Positions 15,858-24,188 of a stretch of 64,000 nt of DNA are shown in pieces (within the stretch, counting starts at the first letter, position 1; every line of letters begins with the position of its first letter). The notes under the pieces were generated by a model. It saw only the letters and a program-made list of their open reading frames with translations. It searched no databases and was not told the origin of the DNA. This DNA comes from Calditrichales bacterium MX18-03. Its GTDB lineage: Bacteria; Bacillota; Clostridia; Lutisporales; Lutisporaceae. The stretch covers positions 248,001 to 312,000 of the forward strand of contig JAJGRE010000004.1 of assembly GCA_021083345.1 (NCBI GenBank), read 5' to 3'. The translations under genes were made by a program, and so were the position numbers.

Positions 15858-16864
15858 TATAACGCCTCCGGTTTTGCCATACTATGCACGGGTGCGATAT
15901 AGGTCGCGGCCAAGTCCGCTTCGGTAATGCCGAACCGCTGCCCCACTGCATGCTCCACTTCACTTATCAAAGCCATGGCATCGATGCCGTATTCCCGCAT
16001 CAGATAGCCTTTGCTGGCACCATGGGCATAGGTATCCTTCAAGCCCATCCGCCTGAGCTTGCAGCCCAGACCTTCCTCGGCTATCTTTTCCGCTATGATG
16101 CTGCCCAAGCCGCCGATAACGGTGTGGTTCTCCATGGTGATGACGCCATGCTTAGACCGGGCGATTGCCTCTATGATCTCAGGATCGTCGAAGGGCTTCA
16201 GTGTGGAAACATGCATGTGCTGAACCGAAACGCCTTGTTTCTCCAGCACCTGGACCGCCCGCATCGCTTCCTCCGTGCAGATGCCGCTGCTGACGACGGT
16301 GATATCGCTGCCGATGCTGAGCGTCCTGGATCTGCCCAGCTGCATGGGCTCCGACCGGTCAAACAGCCTCGGGATCTCCCCCCTCAGCATGCGGATATAG
16401 ACCGGTCCATTGACGCTGTGAGCAGCATCCAGCACCGTCTCCACCTCCGTGGCATCGCCGCACTCCAATATCGTCATGTTGGGCAGTGCCCGCATGACGG
16501 CAATATCTTCGATTGCCTGATGGGTGGCGCCTCCCGGCGTGGTAATCCCCGGCAGAAAGCCAAACATCCTCACAGGAAGGTTGGGATAGGAAATGGACAT
16601 GGAAATCTGGTCATAAGCCCTCCTGTAAATAAAAACAGCAAAGGTGTGTATGAAGGGATAATAGCCTTCCCTGGCAAGTCCTCCGGCAAAGCTCAGCATA
16701 TTCTGCTCAGCAATGCCCATGGAGAAAAAGCGGTCCGGGTAGGTATCCCTGAATAAATCGATTTCCGTTGAGCTGGTCAGATCTGCCGACAGCACCAGCA
16801 CTTCCGGTTTGTCTTTGGCCCATTCAACCAGGTTCCTGGCATGAACCCTGGATACTATCTCCAT
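15857..16864 (-). CDS. Transketolase, C-terminal subunit
   Basis: A 335-residue protein equal to the pyrimidine-binding plus C-terminal domains of transketolase. FSMGIAEQNMLSFAGGLA carries the Glu that activates thiamine diphosphate, and RMFGFLPGITTPGGATHQAIED matches the phosphate-binding region of the family (given here as GITTPGGATHQ). It works as a heterotetramer with the N-terminal subunit encoded just upstream, 14 nt away. Split transketolases serve pentose metabolism in many anaerobes; dedicated ones such as apulose-4-phosphate transketolase also exist. Confidence 0.9.
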   Translation of the reverse strand: MEIVSRVHARNLVEWAKDKPEVLVLSADLTSSTEIDLFRDTYPDRFFSMGIAEQNMLSFAGGLAREGYYPFIHTFAVFIYRRAYDQISMSISYPNLPVRMFGFLPGITTPGGATHQAIEDIAVMRALPNMTILECGDATEVETVLDAAHSVNGPVYIRMLRGEIPRLFDRSEPMQLGRSRTLSIGSDITVVSSGICTEEAMRAVQVLEKQGVSVQHMHVSTLKPFDDPEIIEAIARSKHGVITMENHTVIGGLGSIIAEKIAEEGLGCKLRRMGLKDTYAHGASKGYLMREYGIDAMALISEVEHAVGQRFGITEADLAATYIAPVHSMAKPEAL

Positions 16865-16878
16865 CTATATGTCCTCCT

Positions 16879-17823
16879 CTAAATCATATTCCCGCTGTAC
16901 ATCGTTTGAAGGAAAGCCTTGTAGCTCTCTTTCTCTTCTTCCCCCGTGAAGCGCAGATAATGATATTTTGGTTCCCTGGACTTCAATATGCCGATGCCCT
17001 CGCACGGGTTGGTATCGGCCAATATGACGGTGGGCCTTCCTTCGGGTTTCAGGCTGCCCAATGCGGCCAAAGCCTCTATATTATGCCCGTCAATTCTGAA
17101 GGTCCGCATGCCGAAGGCTTCAAGGCGCTTGTCGAAGGGCTCGATGTTCATGACCCCCTCCATCCTGCCGTCACACTGGCAGCCGTTTACATCCACATAG
17201 ATCCAGATATTGTCCAGCTTGTGGAAGGCCATGGCCTGGATCGCCTCCCAGGTCTGACCGGACTGGAACTCCCCGTCCGACATGAAAATAAATACCCTGC
17301 CTGTGTCGCCCCTCAGCTTCCTTGCCATGGCAATACCTGCCGCCTGGCTGATTCCCTGGCCCAGTGAGCCCGTCATGACTTCCATGCCCGGCGAGTGCTC
17401 CGCCCCTATCATTTCCACAACGCTGCCGTCCCGGTTGAATTCCCGAAGCCCCTCCGGATGCATCCGATCCACTTCGATCAGCGCTGCATACAAGACCAGT
17501 GCGTATTGTGCCGGAGACAGGAAAAAGCGGTCCAACTCCGGGCTTTTGGGGCCGTTAAAATCAGCACCCGTAAAATAGCCGGGGTTCGCAGGTCCCGGGA
17601 CGCCGGGAAAGGCTTTGGGCATCAAAGGTGATTCTGCCTTTCCAAGTTTCATTATTTTTACATAAAGTGTTGCCAGGATTTCTGCCGCTGAGCAGGCCTG
17701 GCTCACATACCCTCCGTTGTTTGCAATGGTGTGCTCAAGCACTCTCCTTCTGATCCCCTCCGCCACGTGCCGGACCTCGTTTTTCCAAAGCGTGTCCCTG
17801 TCAGCTGCATATCGTTCTTTCAT
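16879..17823 (-). CDS. Transketolase, N-terminal (ThDP pyrophosphate-binding) subunit
   Basis: A 314-residue thiamine-diphosphate-binding half of transketolase. The motif SDGEFQSGQTWEA begins the Mg/ThDP GDG-like site (SDGE for GDGE), and AEHSPGMEVMTGSLGQGISQ is the conserved substrate/cofactor His-containing stretch (within it, GSLGQGIS). ATG at 17823 is preceded by AGGAGG at a 9-nt distance. The longer frame to 17895 has no site and would cover the upstream palindrome. First gene of the three-gene operon with the RuBisCO-like protein. Confidence 0.9.
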   Translation of the reverse strand: MKERYAADRDTLWKNEVRHVAEGIRRRVLEHTIANNGGYVSQACSAAEILATLYVKIMKLGKAESPLMPKAFPGVPGPANPGYFTGADFNGPKSPELDRFFLSPAQYALVLYAALIEVDRMHPEGLREFNRDGSVVEMIGAEHSPGMEVMTGSLGQGISQAAGIAMARKLRGDTGRVFIFMSDGEFQSGQTWEAIQAMAFHKLDNIWIYVDVNGCQCDGRMEGVMNIEPFDKRLEAFGMRTFRIDGHNIEALAALGSLKPEGRPTVILADTNPCEGIGILKSREPKYHYLRFTGEEEKESYKAFLQTMYSGNMI

Positions 17824-17843
17824 AGCGGCTATCCTCCTAATCC

Positions 17844-17857
17844 ATTGAATATTCAAT
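17844..17857 (-). promoter_or_regulatory. 14-bp perfect palindrome just upstream of the transketolase/RuBisCO-like operon (candidate operator)
   Basis: ATTGAATATTCAAT lies between a TATAAA-like element and the AGGAGG ribosome binding site of the first gene. A perfect palindrome at this spot is a plausible repressor site; no regulator gene is adjacent. Confidence 0.45.
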
Positions 17858-17905
17858 TTATAGGTTAGCATTTTTAATCCTGCAATGCAACGCACGCATT
17901 AAAAA

Positions 17906-17935
17906 AACCGGAGACGGCTTTGTCCGGCTCCGGTT
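17906..17935 (-). terminator. Intrinsic terminator of the Pro/Gly-rich protein gene
   Basis: AACCGGAG and CTCCGGTT form an 8-bp stem with extra pairing inside the loop. On the minus strand it is followed by a T7 run. It separates this gene from the transketolase operon. Confidence 0.85.
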
Positions 17936-17952
17936 CTCCATTCCCTATTAGT

Positions 17953-18438
17953 CTAGTAGCACTCGAAGGATTCAATGTTTCTCAGATCAACCCCGAAGTA
18001 AACCCAACGGTATCCATTCCACCGCCAGCCCGAAGCCGACCGCGGCCCCACAAAAACCAGCCAAGCCCAGAACTCCCGGCCGCTTCTCATCCACAGATAG
18101 ACAAAGCGGAAGGTGCAGGGCCTAATGGCGCCCGGATCAACTGCTTTCAGCGTCGGTCCTTTGCTGACAGGTTGTTTGGGCGTTGCTTTCGGCGGCGGCC
18201 CTGAAGGGGGGCCCGAGTCACCCTTCTTGGGCGGCTGCGGAGGACCGAAGCCCGGTCCGTACGGCGGCCCGAAGGGCGGTCCAAAGCCCGGTCCGGATGG
18301 CTGACCGAAGGGCGGTCCGAAGCCCGGTCCGGATGGCTGACCGAAGGGCGGTCCGAAGGGCGGCCTCTGCCGGTACATGGGACAATAAGGGCAATATGGT
18401 GTAAAGAACTGGTCGTCATCGTCATCGAAATCGTACAT
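17953..18438 (-). CDS. Pro/Gly-rich repeat protein with aromatic C-terminal domain, function unknown
   Basis: A 161-residue protein in three parts. The N-terminus is MYDFDDDDDQFF followed by a CPYCP pair of cysteines. The middle is low-complexity with 12-residue repeats of the form FGPPFGQPSGPG (about residues 28-70). The C-terminal ~60 residues are rich in Trp, Tyr, Phe and Arg, with RFVYLWM, GWRWNGYRWVYFGVD and a final ECY. I recall similar aromatic C-terminal domains behind variable low-complexity heads in other clostridia, mostly unannotated. No signal peptide or transmembrane helix. ATG follows GGGAG; a terminator follows the gene. A spore or surface-structure role is only a guess. Confidence 0.7.
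   Translation of the reverse strand: MYDFDDDDDQFFTPYCPYCPMYRQRPPFGPPFGQPSGPGFGPPFGQPSGPGFGPPFGPPYGPGFGPPQPPKKGDSGPPSGPPPKATPKQPVSKGPTLKAVDPGAIRPCTFRFVYLWMRSGREFWAWLVFVGPRSASGWRWNGYRWVYFGVDLRNIESFECY
18269..18340 (-). repeat. 36-bp tandem repeat inside the Pro/Gly-rich gene
   Basis: Two adjacent 36-bp units (18269-18304 and 18305-18340) differ at a single base. Degenerate partial units lie on both sides (about 18233-18366). Each encodes 12 residues (FGPPFGQPSGPG), so unit loss or gain keeps the frame. Confidence 0.85.
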
Positions 18439-18514
18439 GCACGTTCACTCCCACACAAATTTATTACCATTTTATTCTGTGGCAGCATCATCCGTGCTTG
18501 TCCCGCTGCAATTT

Positions 18515-19693
18515 CTATTCTCTTGCCTCCGCTTCCGGAATCACGATGTTTCTGGTCAGCAGCAGGTTTATGAATGCAACTGCCGCTGCAGCCAGAAATA
18601 CATATTCATACCCGAAGGCATTCCATACCAGGCTGCCCAGCCACGGTACCACCATGGAAACCCCATGGTCAATACTGATGCCCATGGAAAGCGTCGGGGA
18701 TACATCCTCCGGGCTCAGGGCGATTTTCTTCAGATAGGTGGACCTGGCCATTCCGGCGGCCATTAGCAGCTGATCTATGACAAAACAGGCACTGGTCAGT
18801 AAAAGTGCGATATCATCCAGGTGTAAGCTGCCACGAAGCATTCCGGCAAACGCATAGCCCAGGCAAATAAGGATCAGCAGAACCGCCTCTCCTGCCAAGA
18901 CAAAGCGCTCGCCTTTCTTGTCGATCAGATGGCCCACATAGGGCTTGAAGAACATGCCGATTCCCGCGATGATAAAGCCAAGCACCGCAAAGGTGCTGAC
19001 CCCCTGTCCGAATATCTTGATCAGCACCCAGGGTCCGAAGGTGATGAAAACCTGCTTCCTGGCACCGAATATAATCGATAGCAGATAAAAAAGCTTATAT
19101 TCCTTTCTCAGGATGAACCGTTCCTTGCGGATACCGCGTTTTTGCGGTGTCATCATAAAAATCATCACTGCTGAAGCGATGAAAGCGGCAGCACCTACAA
19201 AAAATGCAACCCGATAATTGACCTTGACAAACCGGAAAACAGCTGCCGTCAGCAGGCTGGTAACCAGGAAGGCTGCCGTGTTCAGTCCGTTGATCCTGCC
19301 CAGCACCTTTCCCATGTTCCCTTTCCCGGCCAGGCTCATGCCGATGCTATTGGATACCGGCATGAACAAATGCTGCCCCATGCTGTAAACCGTCATCCAG
19401 ACCACCATGGTCGCAAAATCGCCGGACAGGAATCCCAGGCTGGCCATACCTACAGCTGCAAAAACATTGGCTAACGCCGCCACCCGGGTATCTCCCAGAA
19501 ACAACAGCAGCCCTGAAACAAAAACCACAATAAACCCCGGAAACTCCCGGGGGAACTCCAGTAGTGTCCGCTGGGACACCGTGATATGAAACACGTCGTT
19601 CAAATAGTTGTTGAATACCGCCGAGTCAATGCTCTGGCTGACACCTACACAGGCACTGGCTATCAGAAAGAGCACCAGATCCTTGTTTTTCAA
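18515..19693 (-). CDS. Major facilitator superfamily transporter
   Basis: A 392-residue membrane protein with about 12 helices in two halves. It has an MFS-like loop GKVLGRINGLN between helices and PYVGHLIDKKGERFVLAGE, a good match to the second-half G-x3-D-R/K-x-G-R motif A, around residue 255. Drug or metabolite export is likely, but no substrate can be inferred. It starts at an ATG preceded by GAGGGGG and stands between the Pro/Gly-rich gene and mutY, all on the minus strand. Confidence 0.85.
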   Translation of the reverse strand: MKNKDLVLFLIASACVGVSQSIDSAVFNNYLNDVFHITVSQRTLLEFPREFPGFIVVFVSGLLLFLGDTRVAALANVFAAVGMASLGFLSGDFATMVVWMTVYSMGQHLFMPVSNSIGMSLAGKGNMGKVLGRINGLNTAAFLVTSLLTAAVFRFVKVNYRVAFFVGAAAFIASAVMIFMMTPQKRGIRKERFILRKEYKLFYLLSIIFGARKQVFITFGPWVLIKIFGQGVSTFAVLGFIIAGIGMFFKPYVGHLIDKKGERFVLAGEAVLLILICLGYAFAGMLRGSLHLDDIALLLTSACFVIDQLLMAAGMARSTYLKKIALSPEDVSPTLSMGISIDHGVSMVVPWLGSLVWNAFGYEYVFLAAAAVAFINLLLTRNIVIPEAEARE

Positions 19694-19730
19694 TGTATAA
19701 CCCCCTCAAACCATCTTTAATGCCTTATAT

Positions 19731-20795
19731 TCACGATTCCTCTATATATTCCAGCAGCTTCTTGAAGGCTGTCGGCAGGGCGTATTTTTTCAGTTCTTCC
19801 ATGTCAACCCACCGTACCTCAGGGTAATCCAGGGCGCCTTCCCTTTGCAGCCGCAGCTCATACAGCTTCAGCAGCCATTTGATATGGGTAAACACATGAA
19901 CCTTCTCTCCCAGATATCCATGCAAACCGGTCTCCATGTTATAGGCTGTTTCCAGTTCCTGCCGTATGCTGCTTCCATCCTGCTGCCCCTCATCCTTTTG
20001 TACGCTGGGAAAAGCCCACAGGCTTGCCAGAAGCCCCTCGGCCGGTCTTTTTACAATCAATACCCTATTACCCTTTCTCACCACAGCAGCTTCAATCACG
20101 ACTTCCTTCTGCTTTTCTTTCTTCTTTTTTACCGGAAGCTGCTTCTCTATGCCTTCCTTCCGTGCCTCACAAAAACATTGGACCGGGCATTGCGTACATT
20201 TGGGAGATAAGGGCGTGCAAACCAAAGCGCCCAATTCCATCAGACCCTGATTGAAGGATGACGGCTCTGATTTGGAGACCAACCGGCTTCCAATCTCCTG
20301 CATCAGCCTTTTGGTATCCGGCAGGGCTATGTCGCCGTGCAGGGAGAACAACCTGGAAAACACCCGCATGACATTGCCGTCCACAGCCGGCACCGGCCGG
20401 TTATAGGCAATACTGGCTACCGCTCCGGCAGTATAAGGACCTACCCCCGGCAATGCAAGCAGTTCCTCATAGCTTTCAGGCATTCTTCCCCCGTATTGCG
20501 CCATGATCATCATAGCTGCCCGTCGCAGGTTCCTTGCCCTTGAGTAGTAACCCAGCCCTTCCCAAGCCTTGAGTACAGCATCCTCATCTGCTTCCGCCAG
20601 TGCCTGGATAGTGGGGAACCGCTCAATAAAAGCCCTATAATAACCTGTCACCGTATCCACCTGTGTCTGCTGCAGCATGATCTCAGAAATCCAGATATGA
20701 TAAGGATCCCGCGATTCCCGCCAGGGAAGCTGTCTTTTCACTGCTTCGTACCAGCCGGTCAGTTTGTCGGCTATTGCTTCATCACTCGTTTTCAT
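19731..20795 (-). CDS. mutY: A/G-specific adenine DNA glycosylase MutY
   Basis: Removes adenine mispaired with 8-oxoguanine. It has the catalytic Glu in SEIMLQQTQ (Glu38), a helix-hairpin-helix LPGVGPYTAGA (115-125), the catalytic Asp in VDGNVMRV (Asp139) and the 4Fe-4S cluster ligands with C-x6-C-x2-C-x5-C spacing (within CTPLSPKCTQCPVQCFC). A C-terminal NUDIX-like domain (about 230-354) recognises 8-oxoG. Length of 354 is typical. It appears monocistronic. Confidence 0.95.
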   Translation of the reverse strand: MKTSDEAIADKLTGWYEAVKRQLPWRESRDPYHIWISEIMLQQTQVDTVTGYYRAFIERFPTIQALAEADEDAVLKAWEGLGYYSRARNLRRAAMMIMAQYGGRMPESYEELLALPGVGPYTAGAVASIAYNRPVPAVDGNVMRVFSRLFSLHGDIALPDTKRLMQEIGSRLVSKSEPSSFNQGLMELGALVCTPLSPKCTQCPVQCFCEARKEGIEKQLPVKKKKEKQKEVVIEAAVVRKGNRVLIVKRPAEGLLASLWAFPSVQKDEGQQDGSSIRQELETAYNMETGLHGYLGEKVHVFTHIKWLLKLYELRLQREGALDYPEVRWVDMEELKKYALPTAFKKLLEYIEES

Positions 20796-20947
20796 CTATC
20801 GTTCCCGCTTTTCTTCATATTTTTTTGCTGCTGTTAGTCTGCATCCGGTGCTTTGGCATGTAAGCAAAAAACGCTATTAAAGTTAAGAAGGATACAGTTT
20901 ATGTACCCTTTTAGTCATTCATGTCCTGGTTTTAAGAATTTCCTCCA

Positions 20948-23098
20948 TCAGATCCCATCCAAAGGGGACTTTCCTTCCCGCTTGTCTTCATACATCCTTT
21001 TGTCTGCTGCTTTCAGCAGCTCATCCATGGGATATTCATCCGAATGCCGAACGGCATAGCCAAAGGCCGCTTCAGGGTATACCCGCTCACCACTGTCCGT
21101 GACCACCGGCTTATGAGTCTTGAGCCTTTTTATCCGTTCTATGATCTCTTTTCCTGCTCCTTCATCGCTTCCGGTCAGTACGATGATAAACTCATCGCCG
21201 CCCAAACGGATAATAATACTGTCCTCCGGGCATCCTTCGCGAAAAGCTTCTGCCAGGGATTTCAGCAGTTCGTCCCCTATATGGTGCCCGTACGCATCAT
21301 TTATGGGCTTCAGGTTGTTCATATCACAGGCAATAACTGTCTGGGGAAACGGCTGTTGGTTGAGGGTATCCCGTACTTTCCGCTTATAGTAATTCCGGTT
21401 GTGGAGCCCTGTCAGTGCATCGGTATAAAGAAACTGCTCCCGCTGGCGCAGAAGCTCTGTCTCAGTACGCTCCTTCACCAGATCCCGTATCAGCTTCATA
21501 ACGTATAGAGTGACGCCTATCAAGAGGATGATGGAGCCCACCAAGGCCACAACAAGCGTCACATAGGATTCCTTGTTTCTGCTGTGGGGCACCTCTTCGT
21601 AGCCCTTACGGGTCAATACCTCCAGGTCCAGCAGCGGTATGGCTTTATCGATGATGCCCGCCAGCTCGGGCTGAAGCTTGGTAACACCGTAGTACAGGAA
21701 GGAGTCGGCACTAGTGACACCCTTCTCGACCAGATCATAATTCTGAAGCTCTTCCACATAGTACCTGACCACCGAAGGGTTCTCAATCATATAGTCGGCC
21801 TTTCCCTGGCGGATCAGCTTCATGGACTCCTGAACATTTTTCGTATCCAGTATCGTAACCTTAATCAGATTTTTCGTCAGATGCTCATAATGCCAATAGC
21901 CTTTAACCACGGCCACCCGTTTTCCTTCCAGCCCATACACGTCCACAACGTCCGCGCTGTTTCTCTTTCCTACAATGATATCCCGTTCTTTGCTGAAGGA
22001 CTGCGGATACAGGAAGTAGCGCTGCCGTTCCTCGGTCTTTGCTATGTTCATGACATCAATTTCACCGCGTTTCAGCGCTTCCAGCAAAACATCGAACTCG
22101 CCTCTTCTGTTACTGAAGCGGATACCGGTTATCTTGGATATTCCCTTGATCATCTGTCCGCTGATTCCCTTGTATTCACCATCCTCATAATAATCAAAGG
22201 GCAGGTAGTCATCCGGGACCCCGACAACAGCTTCCCCGTCGTTTTCAAGCCAGGCCAGTTCCTCAGGGGTCAAGCCCATGATTTTCCGGTAGTAGTCTAT
22301 TTGTGCCTGCTCAATCAGCCTTGGGATAACGGATTCACTTAGGAGCGCAATCTCTTTATCCAGGATGCCTGCCAGTATTTTATCTGCTTTCCTGGTAGAC
22401 AGCGTAATATCTGATGTTATGTTGTTGATCTTCGAGACCTGCTTCAACTGGGGGTATTGATAAATAAAGTCAAAAACGACCGCCCCGCCCGATATGATGA
22501 AAGCGTCGATCTCCTTGCCAACCAATGCTATAATACCTTCTTCATGGGAGTAGTAAAGCTTTTGGTTATACTTGATATTCTTATAGACCTGTGGCAGTGC
22601 ATCAGCCACCATGTCTCCTTCAATAAAACCTATGGTCTTTCCGTCAATATCGCCGATAGTATGGATACTGTCATCCTTGGGGGCAATAATTGAATAGGGG
22701 TATTTTGTGATGGGCCGGGTAAATTCCATATATACCTTACGCTCAGGTGTCTCATTGGCTCCATACAAAATATCCACCTCACCGGTTTTCAGCCCGTTCA
22801 GTATCTCTCCCCAGCTTTTTCTGGACTCAAGCTGGATATCGATTCCCAAATCCTCTTCTATTGCCTTGATCAGATCGAGAACATAGCCTTTTTCCTCACC
22901 ATGGCTGATATAGTAATCCATTCCGATATAAGGATCTATGCCCAGCACAAAAACACGGTCCTTGTTGTTTTCCAGCCATGCCGCTTCCTCTGAGGTCAGC
23001 TTCAAATCGCTTTTATCCTCACCAGCGGCATAACCGGTACAAACCATCCATATCAGGATGAGTCCCACACAGATTATCTTTCGTATCCGTTTTGTCAT
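20948..23098 (-). CDS. Diguanylate cyclase with two extracellular solute-binding sensor domains
   Basis: A 716-residue membrane sensor. A signal/anchor segment (about 5-25) is followed by two tandem family-3 solute-binding domains (about 35-270 and 275-510). Each is introduced by the same phrase (SEEAAWLENNKDRV and PEELAWLENDGEAV). Then come one transmembrane helix (about 520-545), a short coiled coil and a GGDEF domain with intact RLGGDEF and DALTGLHNR. The RxxD inhibitory I-site is not present at the usual place. It should make c-di-GMP in response to an amino-acid-like ligand. The second of two close ATGs was chosen (GAGGGAG 6 nt upstream). Confidence 0.88.
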   Translation of the reverse strand: MTKRIRKIICVGLILIWMVCTGYAAGEDKSDLKLTSEEAAWLENNKDRVFVLGIDPYIGMDYYISHGEEKGYVLDLIKAIEEDLGIDIQLESRKSWGEILNGLKTGEVDILYGANETPERKVYMEFTRPITKYPYSIIAPKDDSIHTIGDIDGKTIGFIEGDMVADALPQVYKNIKYNQKLYYSHEEGIIALVGKEIDAFIISGGAVVFDFIYQYPQLKQVSKINNITSDITLSTRKADKILAGILDKEIALLSESVIPRLIEQAQIDYYRKIMGLTPEELAWLENDGEAVVGVPDDYLPFDYYEDGEYKGISGQMIKGISKITGIRFSNRRGEFDVLLEALKRGEIDVMNIAKTEERQRYFLYPQSFSKERDIIVGKRNSADVVDVYGLEGKRVAVVKGYWHYEHLTKNLIKVTILDTKNVQESMKLIRQGKADYMIENPSVVRYYVEELQNYDLVEKGVTSADSFLYYGVTKLQPELAGIIDKAIPLLDLEVLTRKGYEEVPHSRNKESYVTLVVALVGSIILLIGVTLYVMKLIRDLVKERTETELLRQREQFLYTDALTGLHNRNYYKRKVRDTLNQQPFPQTVIACDMNNLKPINDAYGHHIGDELLKSLAEAFREGCPEDSIIIRLGGDEFIIVLTGSDEGAGKEIIERIKRLKTHKPVVTDSGERVYPEAAFGYAVRHSDEYPMDELLKAADKRMYEDKREGKSPLDGI

Positions 23099-23128
23099 CT
23101 GCATCTCCCTCTCAAGGCAAACTGAACT

Positions 23129-24058
23129 CTACTTCTCAAGGCAAGGCATTTGCTCCAGGGTCTTGATCATTCTGAACAAAGTCTCGTTGACAGGCGTACT
23201 GACACCATATTTCTTTCCCAGCGCGCACAATACACCGGACAGCATTTCTACTTCTGTTTTCCGCCCTGCCTCCATATCCTGAAGCATGGAGGTCTTCCCA
23301 CCTGCCGACAAGGTCCCCAATACCTTGTGAACCTCCGGGATATCCTGCTCTCGCAGTCCGACCCCCACTTTCTCAGAAACGGCAATAACCTCCTTCATGA
23401 CGGCTTCCATCAGTTCACGGGCTTCAGGGACGGTCTGGAACACGCCATAAGGCGCCTTCAAGACGGCGGAAGCCTGGTTGACCGCCACATTGACCATATA
23501 TTTCCACCAGATTGCCCGGATCATATCTTCCGGTATGATATAAGGCAGTTTTGCTTTGTCAAATAAAGCCTTGACCTGTGCTACTCTTTCACTGATGACT
23601 GTGTTCTTGCTTTCTCCGAAATGAAGCTTGCCGAAGGTGGTATAGCGGATGTTGCTTCCGGAACGGACCGCATCAATACCGATGCAGACTGCATACAGCA
23701 TCCGTTCCTTCCCCAATTCCCCTCCGAGGATTTCTTCACTGTCAATCCCATTCAAGAGGGACATGACGACCGTATCAGGGCCGATGCACTTCTTCAGCGC
23801 CTCAACGGTTTGCGCCAGATGATGGTATTTGACCGCAACCATGATGAGGTCCGGCGCTACAACCTGCTCACCTGGCTTGACATAGCGAAAACCATATGCT
23901 TTTCCGTTTATGCTGACACCTTCAGCAGAATACCTGGCTATCCGGTCTTCATCGGCAATCACCGTCACACAGCCCGGATCCATGTCATAGAGCTTTGCTG
24001 CATAAACAGCCCCGATGGCACCCAGTCCCATTACCGATACATTGCGAACCGCTTTCAT
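23129..24058 (-). CDS. 2-dehydropantoate 2-reductase (PanE/ApbA family)
   Basis: A 309-residue NADPH-dependent reductase. The N-terminal Rossmann motif is VMGLGAIGAVYAAKL and the C-terminal helical domain has WWKYMVNVAVNQASAVL (Lys-x3-Asn type catalytic region). Family enzymes reduce ketopantoate for coenzyme A synthesis, but many clostridial paralogues act on other 2-keto acids. No other pantothenate gene is nearby. ATG has GGGAG 8 nt upstream; it may be co-transcribed with the downstream GGDEF gene, 30 bp away. Confidence 0.85.
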   Translation of the reverse strand: MKAVRNVSVMGLGAIGAVYAAKLYDMDPGCVTVIADEDRIARYSAEGVSINGKAYGFRYVKPGEQVVAPDLIMVAVKYHHLAQTVEALKKCIGPDTVVMSLLNGIDSEEILGGELGKERMLYAVCIGIDAVRSGSNIRYTTFGKLHFGESKNTVISERVAQVKALFDKAKLPYIIPEDMIRAIWWKYMVNVAVNQASAVLKAPYGVFQTVPEARELMEAVMKEVIAVSEKVGVGLREQDIPEVHKVLGTLSAGGKTSMLQDMEAGRKTEVEMLSGVLCALGKKYGVSTPVNETLFRMIKTLEQMPCLEK

Positions 24059-24145
24059 ATGCTCAACTCCCGTTTATATAATCATGCCTTTGTAAGGTTA
24101 TACATACATTATACTATAATTCCACCTGACCGGTTGGAAAAAAAC

Positions 24146-24179
24146 AGGAACAGCCGGGGGGTAGCCCTGCACTGCTCCT
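24146..24179 (-). terminator. Intrinsic terminator of speD
   Basis: On the minus strand AGGAGCAG and CTGTTCCT pair (one G-U) around a GC-rich loop, followed by GTTTTTTT. Confidence 0.75.
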
Positions 24180-24188
24180 GGTCTCGCC

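Noticed and set aside
15884-16756. 290-codon plus-strand frame opposite the transketolase C-terminal gene
   Set aside because: Shadow of a real gene; His/Arg-rich antisense composition.
18269-18340. Tandem repeat that might be a CRISPR
   Set aside because: The units are contiguous without unique spacers and are in frame within a coding sequence.
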